From Epiperipatus broadwayi (taxonomy: Eukaryota > Onychophora > Udeonychophora > Euonychophora > Peripatidae), in the NCBI GenBank assembly GCA_028023455.1, contig JAQFVV010000013.1:11942579-12006578 (forward strand): a DNA stretch of 64,000 bases, read 5' to 3'. How positions within the stretch are numbered: the stretch's first letter is position 1; each line of letters starts with the position of its first letter. The translations under genes were made by a program, and so were the position numbers. Below the pieces are notes generated by a model. That model had not been told where the DNA came from, searched no databases, and saw only the letters and a program-made list of their open reading frames with translations. Below are positions 37,815 through 47,935 of the stretch, piece by piece.

Positions 37815-38240
37815 AAAAGGGTATAAATAAAGAACTTTTCTTTTGCTCTTCAATCTGGAAGCCTGCTGAAGCTTTTGCGAAGGACTCTTATATTAAGAAT
37901 TTCCAGAAGTCGGCTGAAAATTATTTAAAAAAAAAAAATTCATTTTTGAAATCCTGCTTGCTGCCTTTTTATTGTTGTTGCTGTAGTTTGTTTGCTCTAC
38001 ATGTATTCAAATCCAGAACTGAAATGTGGGGGTGGTTTTCTTTGCCTTCACTCTCCTGTCTCTGGGACTGGAGTCATAAAGATGGGAGCCAGCCGGAGAA
38101 CCAACAAAAATGCCTGACAAATGCCTACCCTGTATTAATTAATTCTTTCCATGGAAAACATGAAATAAAAAGAATCAAAAAGAACTGCCATGCAACATCA
38201 ATGGAACCCATCTTGACACATGCACGCTAGTTACTGGTAA
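37815..38240 (+). promoter_or_regulatory. TATA-bearing GC-richer patch, LTR or promoter
   Basis: GGGTATAAATAAAG (TATA box 37822-37829) is followed about 30 bp later by TCTTCAATC, a plausible initiator, and then by some 380 bp that are much less AT-rich than the surroundings. This could be the promoter and first transcribed part of a gene or of an LTR. The frame through 37946-38230 begins at TTG, not ATG. The first in-frame ATG (about 38024) leaves 68 codons with no recognised domain. I therefore do not call a protein. Confidence 0.35.
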
Positions 38241-38415
38241 CTATCCCCTTATTTGAAATATATTTGTCTTTTCTCAAAGTAAATCTAGATGTATGGTTTT
38301 TTTATTTATTTATTTATATGTTTGAAATTTATATACTTACCTCTTATAAATGATATTTCATAAATTGTTTTATTTTTATTTTTTAAAATATTCTAATTGG
38401 TGTTGGGCTTAATAT

Positions 38416-38434
38416 GTATAATGGCGACAAGGAA
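38416..38434 (+). promoter_or_regulatory. Possible retroelement primer-binding site
   Basis: TAATGGCGACAAGGAACC resembles the TGGCGACxxxGAxxx sequence that starts the interior of many Ty3/gypsy elements right after the 5' LTR. The TATA-bearing patch 0.6 kb upstream would then be LTR sequence. The TGGCGA word is repeated inverted at 38469-38478 (GATCGCCATT), so a local hairpin is an alternative explanation. No matching second LTR was found in the window. Confidence 0.25.
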
Positions 38435-39058
38435 CCTTAATTTTAAAAAAAATGTTTCATTGAAATTTGATCGCCATTATACTCCAATAATTAAATATTT
38501 CATATATATGTTTTTTTTATATTAAAAAAAACACAGAAAGTGCAAATCCCCCCCCCTCCTTTTTTTATCAATAATATAATGTTACCAATAGGTTCTAGTT
38601 TATTGGTATAGGACTTGAGATTTAATAATTAAAGATTTGATTTAGTTTTTTTTTTTTTTTGGTTAGAAAAGAAAAAGGAAGACTCTTACCTATATTTGTT
38701 TGCCATACATTTCTCTTTTAATTCAATTGAAAAGGTTACAAATATATATGTGTATATTTTTAAGAATGCAAAATAACAAAACTTCCATTTTCGGCTAGTT
38801 GTAAAAGAGTATAGTCGCCCATATTTATCAATATTAACGTTTTAGAAAAAAATTGTATTATCTCTGTGGTAGACTGGCTGAACATTGACTAACTTTTAAC
38901 ATATCCGCCCCCTTTGCATAAGTGATTTTAATTTTATTGAAAAAAGGTAAAATTATTTAATAAGGGGTTTTTCTCCTTGGTTAGACTTTTATAATGTTTT
39001 GTATACATTTTCTAGCTAAGGTTTTTTTTAATTTAAAAGTCATTTGACCGTATTTATA

Positions 39059-39262
39059 TTATATTGCGAACTGGGTGATCTGAGGGTATGTCTCTCTGCA
39101 TTTCAACTCTTTTCTCATCAAGTCTACATAGGCTAATATATCTGCCTCAGGATCGTAATGAAGATTAATAAAATTGGATCTCATCTCTTTCAAATATTTA
39201 TATGTATATAATTGGACATAAGCAACAAATTCCTTTCCTGAATTCGGATCACGCGTGAACAA
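39059..39262 (-). CDS. Unrecognised open frame, possible relic
   Basis: The minus strand gives about 67 open codons of balanced composition, including DPNSGKEFVAYVQLYTYKYL and DPEADILAYVDLMRKELKC. This is unlike the lysine/isoleucine/asparagine-rich noise around it. No ATG begins it and there is no clear splice site, so it is probably a fragment of a transposon protein or of an exon. I cannot assign a family. It lies between the possible retroelement interior start and the long inverted repeat. Confidence 0.25.
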   Translation of the reverse strand: MFTRDPNSGKEFVAYVQLYTYKYLKEMRSNFINLHYDPEADILAYVDLMRKELKCRETYPQITQFAI

Positions 39263-39734
39263 ATTCCATTTTCTCTAAGTCAGCTTAGAGACAGAGAGAT
39301 ATCCAGATTCGTGTTATCCTCTTGGCAACCATTGTGTCTCAGGACTCATTTCCTATAATATTCGATCACTTTAGGCCACAATATTTTATATTTACATTTA
39401 TTTCAAAAATCTTCTCTACACAACATTATTGAAATGTTTCAATAAAGACTAAAAATATCCATAAGAGAAGGTTGCTATTGAATTTTAGTTCGTAGCAGAG
39501 GGCATATTTCAACGCTTTCCTAAGAATATATTAGTTAGTTTGGCTGGCTATCCGAACCATGTACTCTCACCATGGTTTTAATCATGTCTGTCTCTCTCTT
39601 TCAATCATGTAACCTGTCCACTGGCTAGAAACCTTTCCAACTTATAATGTGCATTTGTTTTTTTTTTTCTTTAAAGGGTCTTTTTTTCACATCAGGATAT
39701 GGTTGCAGGGAAATAGCCTGCAGCGCAACTAATC

Positions 39735-40640
39735 AATTCAAAGTAATCTGCGAATGTAAAATAAGTTTTTCTTTTTGTTTTTCTGTCACTATTATTAAAA
39801 TTCCATAGCATTGTTTTCTTCAGTAAACCTAGTCATTATATACATGTTCAAATTCCTTTTAGTGCTCACATCTCTCTCTGACCCCCAGGCATACATTAAG
39901 AATAAATTCTAGTGAGATTTGGGGAGTAAGTCACTTAGTAGCAATCTGGAGATATAGGTGAGGTTCAAACCCCTCTACCTACATCTATAGATTAGGTTAA
40001 AGCAGCTCTACTTTTCATACCATTAGCTTTTGTATAATCTGGTGACCAATATGAGGCCTTACCATTCGAGATAGACCCTGAGATATAACAATGAGAATTT
40101 CATGATCATGATAAATTTTGTGCTTTTTGTAAATAAATAATAATGAATGACAGAAGGACATATAATTTTCTCTTGCACTTTTTGCTCTTTCTATTATTTG
40201 TATGTTCTATAAGATGTAAAATCAATCGGTTTGGTTGGAGATTAAAAAACCAAATCAGATATTAATATTTTTTTTTCTTTTGCTAGGAAGGTAAACAGAG
40301 TAATCAAACAAGGAACAGACAAAAGGAGGGGTTAAACAGTGTTTTAAAAAAGCTGTAATGGTATGAAAAGTAGAGCTGCTTCAACCTAACCTATAGATGC
40401 AAGTAGAGGGGTTCGAACCTCACCTACACTTCCAGATTGCTACTAAGTAACTTACTCCCCAAACCTCACTAGAATTTATTCTTAATATATGCCCAGTGGT
40501 CATAGAGAGAGAGATGAGATCACAAAAAGGAATTTGAACATACTGGAAAAAAACAATGCTATGGAATTTTAATAATAGTGAATGAAAGACAAAAAGAAAA
40601 ACTTTATTATTTTACATTTACAGAGTACATCAAAATAAAA
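39735..40640. repeat. Long inverted repeat with about 300-bp arms
   Basis: The left arm (about 39735-40040) and right arm (about 40345-40640) are inverted copies, with identity by eye near 90%. Both contain, in inverted sense, ATTATTAAAATTCCATAGCA, AGAATAAATTCTAGTGAG, AGCAATCTGGA and GCAGCTCTACTTTTCATACC. A loop of about 305 bp separates them. Each arm has a B-box-like GAGGTTC(A/G)AACC word with AGCAATCTGG about 20 bp away, so a pol III-derived repeat is possible. Transcription through it would give a long hairpin RNA. Confidence 0.75.
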
Positions 40641-40999
40641 CCCTTGTTTTTACTTCACCTTTGAGTTGTAAGATAGGCTATGAATATGGAGACCTAAGTT
40701 CTCCGAAAGCGCTAAGCCTTATAATTCTTTTCTAATAATACTAAGCTTCACTTTTTTTTGAAGCCAGCATATATATATATATGCGCACAACTTCAGTATC
40801 ATCATCTGATTTCTGGTGATTTGAATACTTGTAATCATCATAAAATACCAACATATATGAGTTTGAATTTTTTATTTTATGGTGTAACTTTTTTAAACTT
40901 CAGTTCATAATTAATCAGTGTCATAACATTAAACACATTATAAAATGTAAAAACAACTTCTATCCCATTTTAAAATATTAACAATTTTTGAAATGACTC

Positions 41000-43060
41000 A
41001 AATTTGAATGAGATCAATGAGAAAGTAACTGATACTTTACTAAGAACTCAATATAAATATCTTAGTACAAAAAAAAAGACTATTTCCTGTAAATTGTAAC
41101 ATACTAATGCAAGAAGGCAATATATGAAAAAATGAAGAAATATGAAAATATTTTTAAATGACTTATTTAGAAAAATCAAATATTTGAATTCTGTAAAAAT
41201 TTGTATGGAAAATCCTTAAGGCTGGCATAAAAAAAATGTAACCAATGAAAAAAAAAGGTTCAAAAAAAAAATGTCCTAAAAATATAAAATAACATTCTGA
41301 TTTTGGAATAAAAAAATATTTTGACAATGAATAAAAATAAACTCTTTCACCTTATTTTCTTTATTAAAAGTGGTCAAAATACTTTTAAAATAATTATAAA
41401 ATACACCAAATCTTTTAAAAACTTTTTTTTATTTTTTTGCTACCAAAAATGAAATATATATTAAAATAGATTTCCAACATTTCGATTATTTCTTCATTTT
41501 TTCTATAGTCTTTTTCAAGGAACTAAAAATATATAAGAAAAAGAAAAAAATTTATAAAAAATTTTTATAAACAAATAAAAACAAAAATTCTGCTACATAT
41601 ACATACTATTTTGGAAAATATATTCAGAATAAAGTATATGAAATAATTCTATAAAAGATTATATAATAATAAAAAAGCAAAAACATGACATCTGTTGAAA
41701 TTCTAGTCTTTTAAATGAAGGGTTGAGATATGCAATTAAATTTATGAAGAATAAAAATTCTCCAGAAAATAATAGAATTACTTTTCATATCTTAAAAGAA
41801 ACAGGTAAAGAAATAGAAAAATTGTTGGCAAAGTAATATATCAAATGTGTAAATAATAAAAATGAATTAATTGAAAAAATTGAAGAATTTTGATATTTTA
41901 AAAAAAATGAAACAAAATACATTAGACATTACAAATCTATAAGTACTTCCTAGTTATATACATAATTTTCATTAAGATTTTTACAATTCCTCTACCGAGA
42001 ACTTTTGATTCAAATCCATCAAATAAACATGGTTTAAAAATAGTTATAGCACAATAGATCACACAGAACAATTAAGAGAAGTTATATAAAAGATCACTGA
42101 TAATGAATTACCATTATACTTTGGACTTGGGGATTATGAAAAAGCATTTAATTCTATAAGCATTTTAATAATGATTAACATTTTAAACCATGAAATATAA
42201 AACAATCCAGAATATTATTAAATTCTGAACAATATTAATCAAAATGCTGCAGCAGTGATTATGCAGATGATCATTGATAAAGCTGTAAATTAAAATAATT
42301 CAATATCTCCAAAACTATTTATAGCAATTTTGCAAGAAGAATTGTGTAGATTAAAAACAAGAGGGAATAAAAATGGACATTTCTTAAAGAATCTAGATTT
42401 TACAGATAATGATATTTTTGTAAATAATACTTCAAAAAAATATTATAAAAACTATCAAATGAAAGTATAAAAGTAAGACTAAAAATAAATGCTTAAAAAA
42501 AACTAAAATAGTGTTCATTCAAATATCAGCCTATTTTTTAAGCTAATTGTGCATACGCTTTGCGAGTGTTAATAATAAATGAATAAATAAGGCTAATATT
42601 TGAATGTATACAATTGTAAACATACGCTATATAAAATAAATGCTTATTTAAAATAGTATTCAATGGGTTTTCTAAAAAAAATAAAGCTTCAGTAGTAATG
42701 AATTAAAAAAAGTTAATAGTTACAAATACTTTAATCAAATTTTAATACAAATTGAAACATAATAGACAAAAATAATCATAAAATTAAATTTGAGTGGAGT
42801 GCTTTTAATTGAAATAATCTAACATTAAATGAATATATATATATATATGCTTGAAAAGGAGAGTTGTTTTAATAAATGTGTTTTACCAATATATATTTAG
42901 AGATCTATGTCTTGCACACATAATAAACGAAATATACAAAAACTTCAGACTACCCAGCAAAGTATAGAGACATGTGATAATAGTAATAAGGAGAAATAAG
43001 AAATTTAAATACATTAGTAAGAAAACAAACAAAAAGCATTTACTTCATTGAAAGAATTGT
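41000..43060 (+). pseudogene. RTE-family copy C, endonuclease-RT remnant
   Basis: Plus-strand frames follow the same family as copy A. They include KVTDTLLRTQYKYLSTK (41030-41070), KKRRQYMKK-like linker, then from 41703 LNEGLRYAIKFMKN and ITFHILKETGKEIEKLLAK, the thumb-side RT boxes. STIDHTEQLREVI and LPLYFGLGDYEKAFNSI (42040-42160) keep the first catalytic Asp (YEKAFNS). NSISPKLFIAILQEELCRL (42300-42350) and LKNLDFTDNDIFVNNTS (42385-42440) show the active site, with FADD changed to FTDND. Past a small insertion at about 42518 the sequence continues to VIIVIRRNKKFKYISKKTN near 42975-43030. Stops and frameshifts are frequent. Confidence 0.7.
42482..42662. mobile_element. Small inverted-repeat insertion inside RTE copy C
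   Basis: CATTCAAATATCAGCCTATT (42516-42535) is matched by AATAAGGCTAATATTTGAATG (42586-42606) in inverted orientation. The RTE sequence AAAATAAATGCTTA...AAAATAGT(G/A)TTCA occurs before (42482-42517) and after (42632-42662) the piece. About 115 bp thus appears to have been added with a target duplication of about 30 bp. Without it the RTE reading continues as KINA...FNGF. Confidence 0.5.
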
Positions 43061-43254
43061 TACTAATTTTTTTCTTTTCTGAGCCAACATAATATCCGGT
43101 AAAATGAAATTTATACAGAAATTATAGTTTTTTAATAATATTTAGCTTTATTATTGCCTAGTGTGCTTTCAATATATTTTTACTACATCAAATTCATATT
43201 AAAATCGAAATTTGAAAATATAAATAATGCTCGTTTATTTTTTAATAGTTTTGA

Positions 43255-44290
43255 AATGGATTGACAAAGACTTCACAGCAGCAGCAAATGGAAAATATTA
43301 TAAAATGAATAATGGCTGGCCGATGGGGCTCTCCATGAGCAGTATCATCAGTAATCTATTCATTGCAAAAATCTAAAAATGTATTATGTCCAACCACAGA
43401 TATTCAAAGTCAAGTTTAATATATTGCAAGATATATAGATGACACATTTACATGTGGTACTGACACATAGATTGATGACATACAACAGACATTGCAATGA
43501 GCATTGAGACTGTCATGGACCTTGGAAAAAGAAGACAATAATAGAGCAATAAAGTTTTTGGACTTATATATACAAAGATAGGACCACATGCTAGAATACA
43601 GAATGATGATTAAGCCCCTAAATATAAGAGGAGTGATATACCCTAGTTCAATAATCCCAATATCATATAAATATGCAGGATTGAAGGGTTTCTTACCCAG
43701 AAATCATACACTATGCAAGTTTGAATATGATAAAAAGAACAACATTGAACAGTACACTAATGACCTCCGAAATATGGGATATAATCATGATAAAATCATA
43801 AACAGATTCTACAAAAAAAATAAGAAATCCCACCTCAACCAACAAGTGGAACCTAAAAACTGGATAAGCCTATCTTACATTCCAAAGATTGCATATTAAT
43901 TAAAAAACAAAAATAAATTTAATATAAGCTTTCAAACTACCACTATACCAAACAAATTGGCACATCAGGTGGTCTGTAGAATTAAGTACAGCCAATCAGC
44001 TTATAATGCTGCATATTATGGGGAATCAAGGGCCAATTTGTCAACAAGACTTGCCCAGCACAGATATTTATATAATACAGCCTTCAGAGATAAAGAACAC
44101 ATTTCAATATTTACAGACCATGAGCAGAAAACTGGTCATAGATTCAAGCTAACAAAAGCAGAGATATAGTACACAGAGAGAGAGAATAGAAAGCGGATTA
44201 AAGAAGCATGTGCAATAGTGGGTGACCATTTTTCTATTAACAAAAAAGAAACAAGCGTACACATTTCAAAGAAATGGGCTATTTAAATAT
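43255..44290 (+). pseudogene. Penelope-like element relic, RT plus GIY-YIG
   Basis: The plus strand shows the RT box GKYYKMNNGWPMGLSMSS (about 43285-43340), then RYIDDTF at 43429-43449 with the catalytic DD kept, and FLDLYIQ near 43556. An open piece at 43588-43899 covers the RT thumb and linker. A second open piece, 43957-44169, is the GIY-YIG nuclease: NAAYYGESRANLSTRLAQHR then EQKTGHRFKL. The two halves are in the correct order and strand for one element. A stop after TDT near 43470 and frameshifts inactivate it. The nuclease resembles that at 26020-26400, so both copies are probably of related families. It lies between two stretches of RTE copy C/E sequence. Confidence 0.75.
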
Positions 44291-44489
44291 TCAGATTTAA
44301 ATTTTAAATTAAAATTGAATACATGAACAGTTAATTAAACATTGATATAAAGAACCATTTAATCACACTACTATATGCCATGAATATGATATAGTAAAAA
44401 TATATTGAAAGCGTGCTGGGCAGTAATAAAACTAAATATTATTTTGAAAGACTAAATTTTTTTGTGTGTAATCTCATGTTACCAGGTAT

Positions 44490-44760
44490 TTCACTGAAAG
44501 AATGAAATATATTAAGCTGATCATATTAATATAAAAGATGACAATAAACCAACAACTGAAATTTAAACTATATCTCAAAAAAAAAAAAAATTCAGAAATA
44601 TTCTACTTGTGAAATAAATGAATGAGATAAAAAAGTTTATTAGAGTGATGTACAGAGAAAAAAAAGGTAAAGAATAAAGACACTGGATTAATAGTGTCTC
44701 AAGAAGATACATAGAACATTTGTTTAGGATATTAACTAATAAAAAAAAATGTTTGAATAT
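44490..44760 (+). pseudogene. RTE-family C-terminal fragment (copy E)
   Basis: FTERMKYIKLIILI then DDNKPTTEI (44495-44565) match the DITERIKRLxWxWAGHIxxRDDNRW box of copy A. NEIKKFIRVMYREKKGK (44615-44670) matches MDKIKKCVGVxxRRKARD, and a degraded terminus follows. It may be the end of copy C, separated from it by the Penelope-like element. However, both pieces include about 30 bp of the TERI region, so a separate copy is equally possible. Confidence 0.5.
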
Positions 44761-46860
44761 ATATATGTTGAAATGAACAATCCATACTTCATTTCAATAA
44801 AAAAAAAAAAAAAAAAGATTTTTTTTTTCCTAAGCAAAATAAGATGCAAATTTGATTTTTTTTTTTTAAAAAAAAGAACTAAAACATGGTTCAAGAAAGA
44901 AATTAAGTTTTGGATATAAAAGAATCAGTTTTTCTTTTCCTTTAATCAGATTGGAACACTACTTCATTCAAATCCCAGGATTTCACTATGCATCATGAAT
45001 AAAAAGGAGGAACACTATTACCATTTAGATAGTGTAATCTGGGACACTTTTGAATCATATTTTGAATTGGCACTTATTTAAAAAACAGCTAGAAATTATA
45101 TGGTTATACTATCACCCTAAATAAACTTTTAATATTTGTCAGAAAGAAAGAAATGACAATTATTTTGTTTTGGGTGAGTCTTATATTTAAAAAACTAATT
45201 TGTAAATAAGGCTTGTTATTCAGGTATTATTTTAAAAGAAACTGTCAATTAAAAAAAAAGAAATGAATTTATAATAACTTCTCTTTACTTGTTAATTAAT
45301 TTATTTTTTAAAAAAAAAAATTATATATCACATATGTATTATAAATTTTATATAAGTTATTAATAAGAGAAAATGATCAAGAAATAATGATAATCATGAA
45401 AATGCAATGCACACATAAATTGTCTAAGTCTTAAATAACTGTAGTTAATATAATTATTTCCATTAGTCTCATTGATTCATAAACTTGTATTTGATTATTG
45501 AAAATTGTATTTTATTTAGATGGATATATATGTGTGTGTGTGTGTGTGTGTGCAATCATTTGTTCAATGTTTAATAGTTTACATATGTTCACATCCATAT
45601 AGAAAAATACATTCCTATCACTTTATGAGTTAGAATCGATCTCAGAATTAGTCATCCCTGTATACATTGGGTAGTCATTTTAAATTAGGTTTAAGATCAA
45701 AGGGTCACTCTTTATAATTATTGTTCAGAAGATTTATTCAGTTGGGGTTAGGAACAAAAGACCATCCCTTTATAATTATTATTATATAAGCAGTTATGTT
45801 TAGGAATAGGATCTAAGAAAGACTATTCCCTAGTTGTTATTATAATAAAGATAGCATTGATATTCTATCCTATATGGAGCACATGTATGTGTAAGACCTA
45901 GGAGACGTGAGTCAAAGAAATGTTTATATTTACGGATTCATATATAGTTAAGTTTATTGAAGACAGGATTCAAGATATGGCGAATGTATTATCTATGAAT
46001 ATATTTATGTTATGATGTATAAAGATTAAAGGATTTTGTTAAGAAATAAATTGCATATCAATTAATGATTATACTTTGTAAATGATATGCTGTTACATGA
46101 TTCGTTAATTTTATTGAAGAAAATAAATTGTATATCAATTAATAAGTACATTTGTAAATAAATTATTATTACATCATTTGTTACTTTGTTTATATAAGAT
46201 TATGTGGTATACCATCATTCATCAGGAGTAACTTATGTTCTTCACAATTTAGCCCAGCTTTACAAGTCGGTGTGTACTGGTTATTCTATTATAGCGAATA
46301 AAATATTGTTTTAAATATACATGTGTTAGTTTATTTCCTAATGCTTAAAGGCAGGTGTCACCTGTGTAATTTATGTAAATAAATAAATTAATAGAGAAAA
46401 TGTAAAATGTTGAAATATACTTAATTCTATCATTATAATATATATATGCATTAAAAAAAAAAGAAAAATGTGAAATTAATATAACAATAATATATTACCA
46501 TTTTTAACAAATGATATACTATAGATAAATACCTCACATACTTCTCTATGAAGATCTATTGCATTATATACAGATTTAAAAAAAGATAAACTGTTTAGAT
46601 AACTCTACTGAGCAAAACCAATACCCCTTTAAAAAAGAACATTGTGAAAAGAAAGTATTATTAACCAGTATCCCAGATAGAAAGTTTTAGCATCGATTTT
46701 TTTTTTTTACTTATTTTATCATCTAACTGAAAAAAGCTAGATACCCATCTACTGAATAAAAAAGTGGATAGTCCAATGAATCAGCTATTGTCCAGCTATA
46801 TTAAAAAATCCTAATCCTACTTGGAATTGCAAATGTTCAGATGAAATTTATGAATTATTT
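44761..46860. repeat. AT-rich DNA with tandem repeats, no gene recognised
   Basis: It contains a (TG)11 run at 45531-45552 and a degenerate series of about 65-bp units around TTAGG(A/T)...CTTTATAATTATT at 45685-45850. A two-unit tandem of about 75 bp built on AATAAATTG(C/T)ATATCAATTAAT lies at about 46042-46195. The stretch up to 46380 has AATAAAATATT and could be an LTR end, but no partner was found. An acceptor-like site at 44961 opens 38 codons that I do not trust as an exon. Confidence 0.45.
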
Positions 46861-46935
46861 TCCAAGTATCATTTGGATTTGAATCTCAGATCATGAGCAT
46901 AATAACAGCAATTTATTAACCACTAAACCAGAAGG
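46861..46935 (-). repeat. tRNA-derived SINE head, second family
   Basis: On the minus strand GGTTTAGTGGTTAATAA (A-box) is followed 25-30 bases later by GAGATTCAAATCC (B-box), the spacing and wording of a tRNA head. The sequence between resembles a D-arm to T-arm tRNA body, but the acceptor stem does not close. It has no similarity to the GCTATGACA SINE family, so it is a different one. No clear tail or target duplication was seen. Confidence 0.45.
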
Positions 46936-47309
46936 TTTTCAGTGTGTGAATATTATATATATACACACACATATATATATAAACAAAAGCAGATTTTTTT
47001 TTTCCACCTCAATATTTTTATCACCTTTTAATCAATTAATTAAAGTAGACAGATTTAAATTTTCGTTAGGTAAAAGAAAACTATGGTGAGGCATATATTA
47101 ACTAAAATCGATATAAAATTACATGTTAAAAAAAAAATTCCATCTTTCATTAAGCAAACAGATAAATATTTGATGACAAATCCATTTCATTTACATCTAT
47201 TTCTTTTCTTTTTCTTTTTTGTTAATCTAGGAAAATTACAAACATTCAATTTAGAAGCTACTAATGAGTCAGAGACTAGGACTTGAAATAATTGACTTAA
47301 TTATATCAC

Positions 47310-47935
47310 TATATATTTACAGTTTATAAAAACTTTCAGATGAAACAAAAAAGTAAGATTAAAAATAAATAATAAAGATTTAAGTCATGAAAAGTGGGTT
47401 GTCAAAAATAAAACAACAACAATAACAAACTAACATTAATAGTAATGTTAATTAAAAAACAATGATTAAATCAGTAATATAAAAAGTTTCCCAATAAATG
47501 AAAATAAACAAAGAATTAAACTTATATGGAATGCTTTCACAAAAAATAATATTAAAAGAGAATATGCCTAGATACAAAATTTTGATGCATCCTATAAGTA
47601 GTTATTTAAGGATTTAAAACTTGGATACTTAATAAAAGAAAAATAGAATAACAGCAGCTTACACAGCAAAATATTAACAGATGTATATTATGATTTAGAA
47701 AAAATCATCAAAAGTGAAATATATTGATAAAGAATAAATAGAAAATCATTACCATTAATAAAAATTAAAATATTAATATAAAGCTTAGCTGATTATATTC
47801 TAGAAGCATGATAAGAAATGGATAATTGAACTACTCAATTAAGATCCCGAAAGATTTTTAAAAATCTATACAATCCCAAAATAAGAGATGAATGAATAAA
47901 TAAATCTCATCCTGCAATAGACAAACGTATGAAAA
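47310..47935 (+). pseudogene. RTE-family copy D, 3' part
   Basis: Decayed frames follow the copy A pattern: NKKVRLKIN (matching ESKKVGLKVN), ILKENMPRYK, AYTAKY-QMYIMI (matching the RxMKRCILGV box) and KWIIELLN-DPERF (matching RWPIEILNWIPREC). It ends with CATCCTGCAATAGA at about 47920, the same terminus as copy A at 36475-36490. Intermediate motifs are broken by stops. Confidence 0.55.

Larger units (their letters stand above)
37464..40781. mobile_element. Segment bounded by short inverted repeats, class unknown
   Basis: TATATATATGCTGGCTTCA at the left (37466-37484) is matched by TGAAGCCAGCATATATATA at the right (40759-40777), an exact inverted pair about 3.3 kb apart. Part of the match is plain AT repeat; the informative core is GCTGGCTTCA. 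Inside lie a GC-richer stretch with a TATA box, a retroelement primer-site-like motif, an unrecognised open frame and a long inverted repeat. I could not see a transposase. It may be one composite element or neighbouring unrelated elements. Confidence 0.35.

Noticed and set aside
37946-38230. 94-codon open frame with a hydrophobic, Cys-rich start that could look like a signal peptide
   Set aside because: It starts at TTG. The first ATG is 27 codons in, and no family, splice signals or conservation evidence supports it. The region is better described as a promoter- or LTR-like patch.
44962-45078. Acceptor-like TTTAATCAG followed by 38 open codons
   Set aside because: The stretch contains TTCAAATCCC, a B-box-like word, so a SINE scrap is as likely as an exon, and no donor was found.
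45600-46380. Possible solo LTR (AATAAA signal, TGT/ACA-like edges, tandem units)
   Set aside because: No partner LTR, primer site or target duplication could be found, so it is described only as tandem-repeat DNA.
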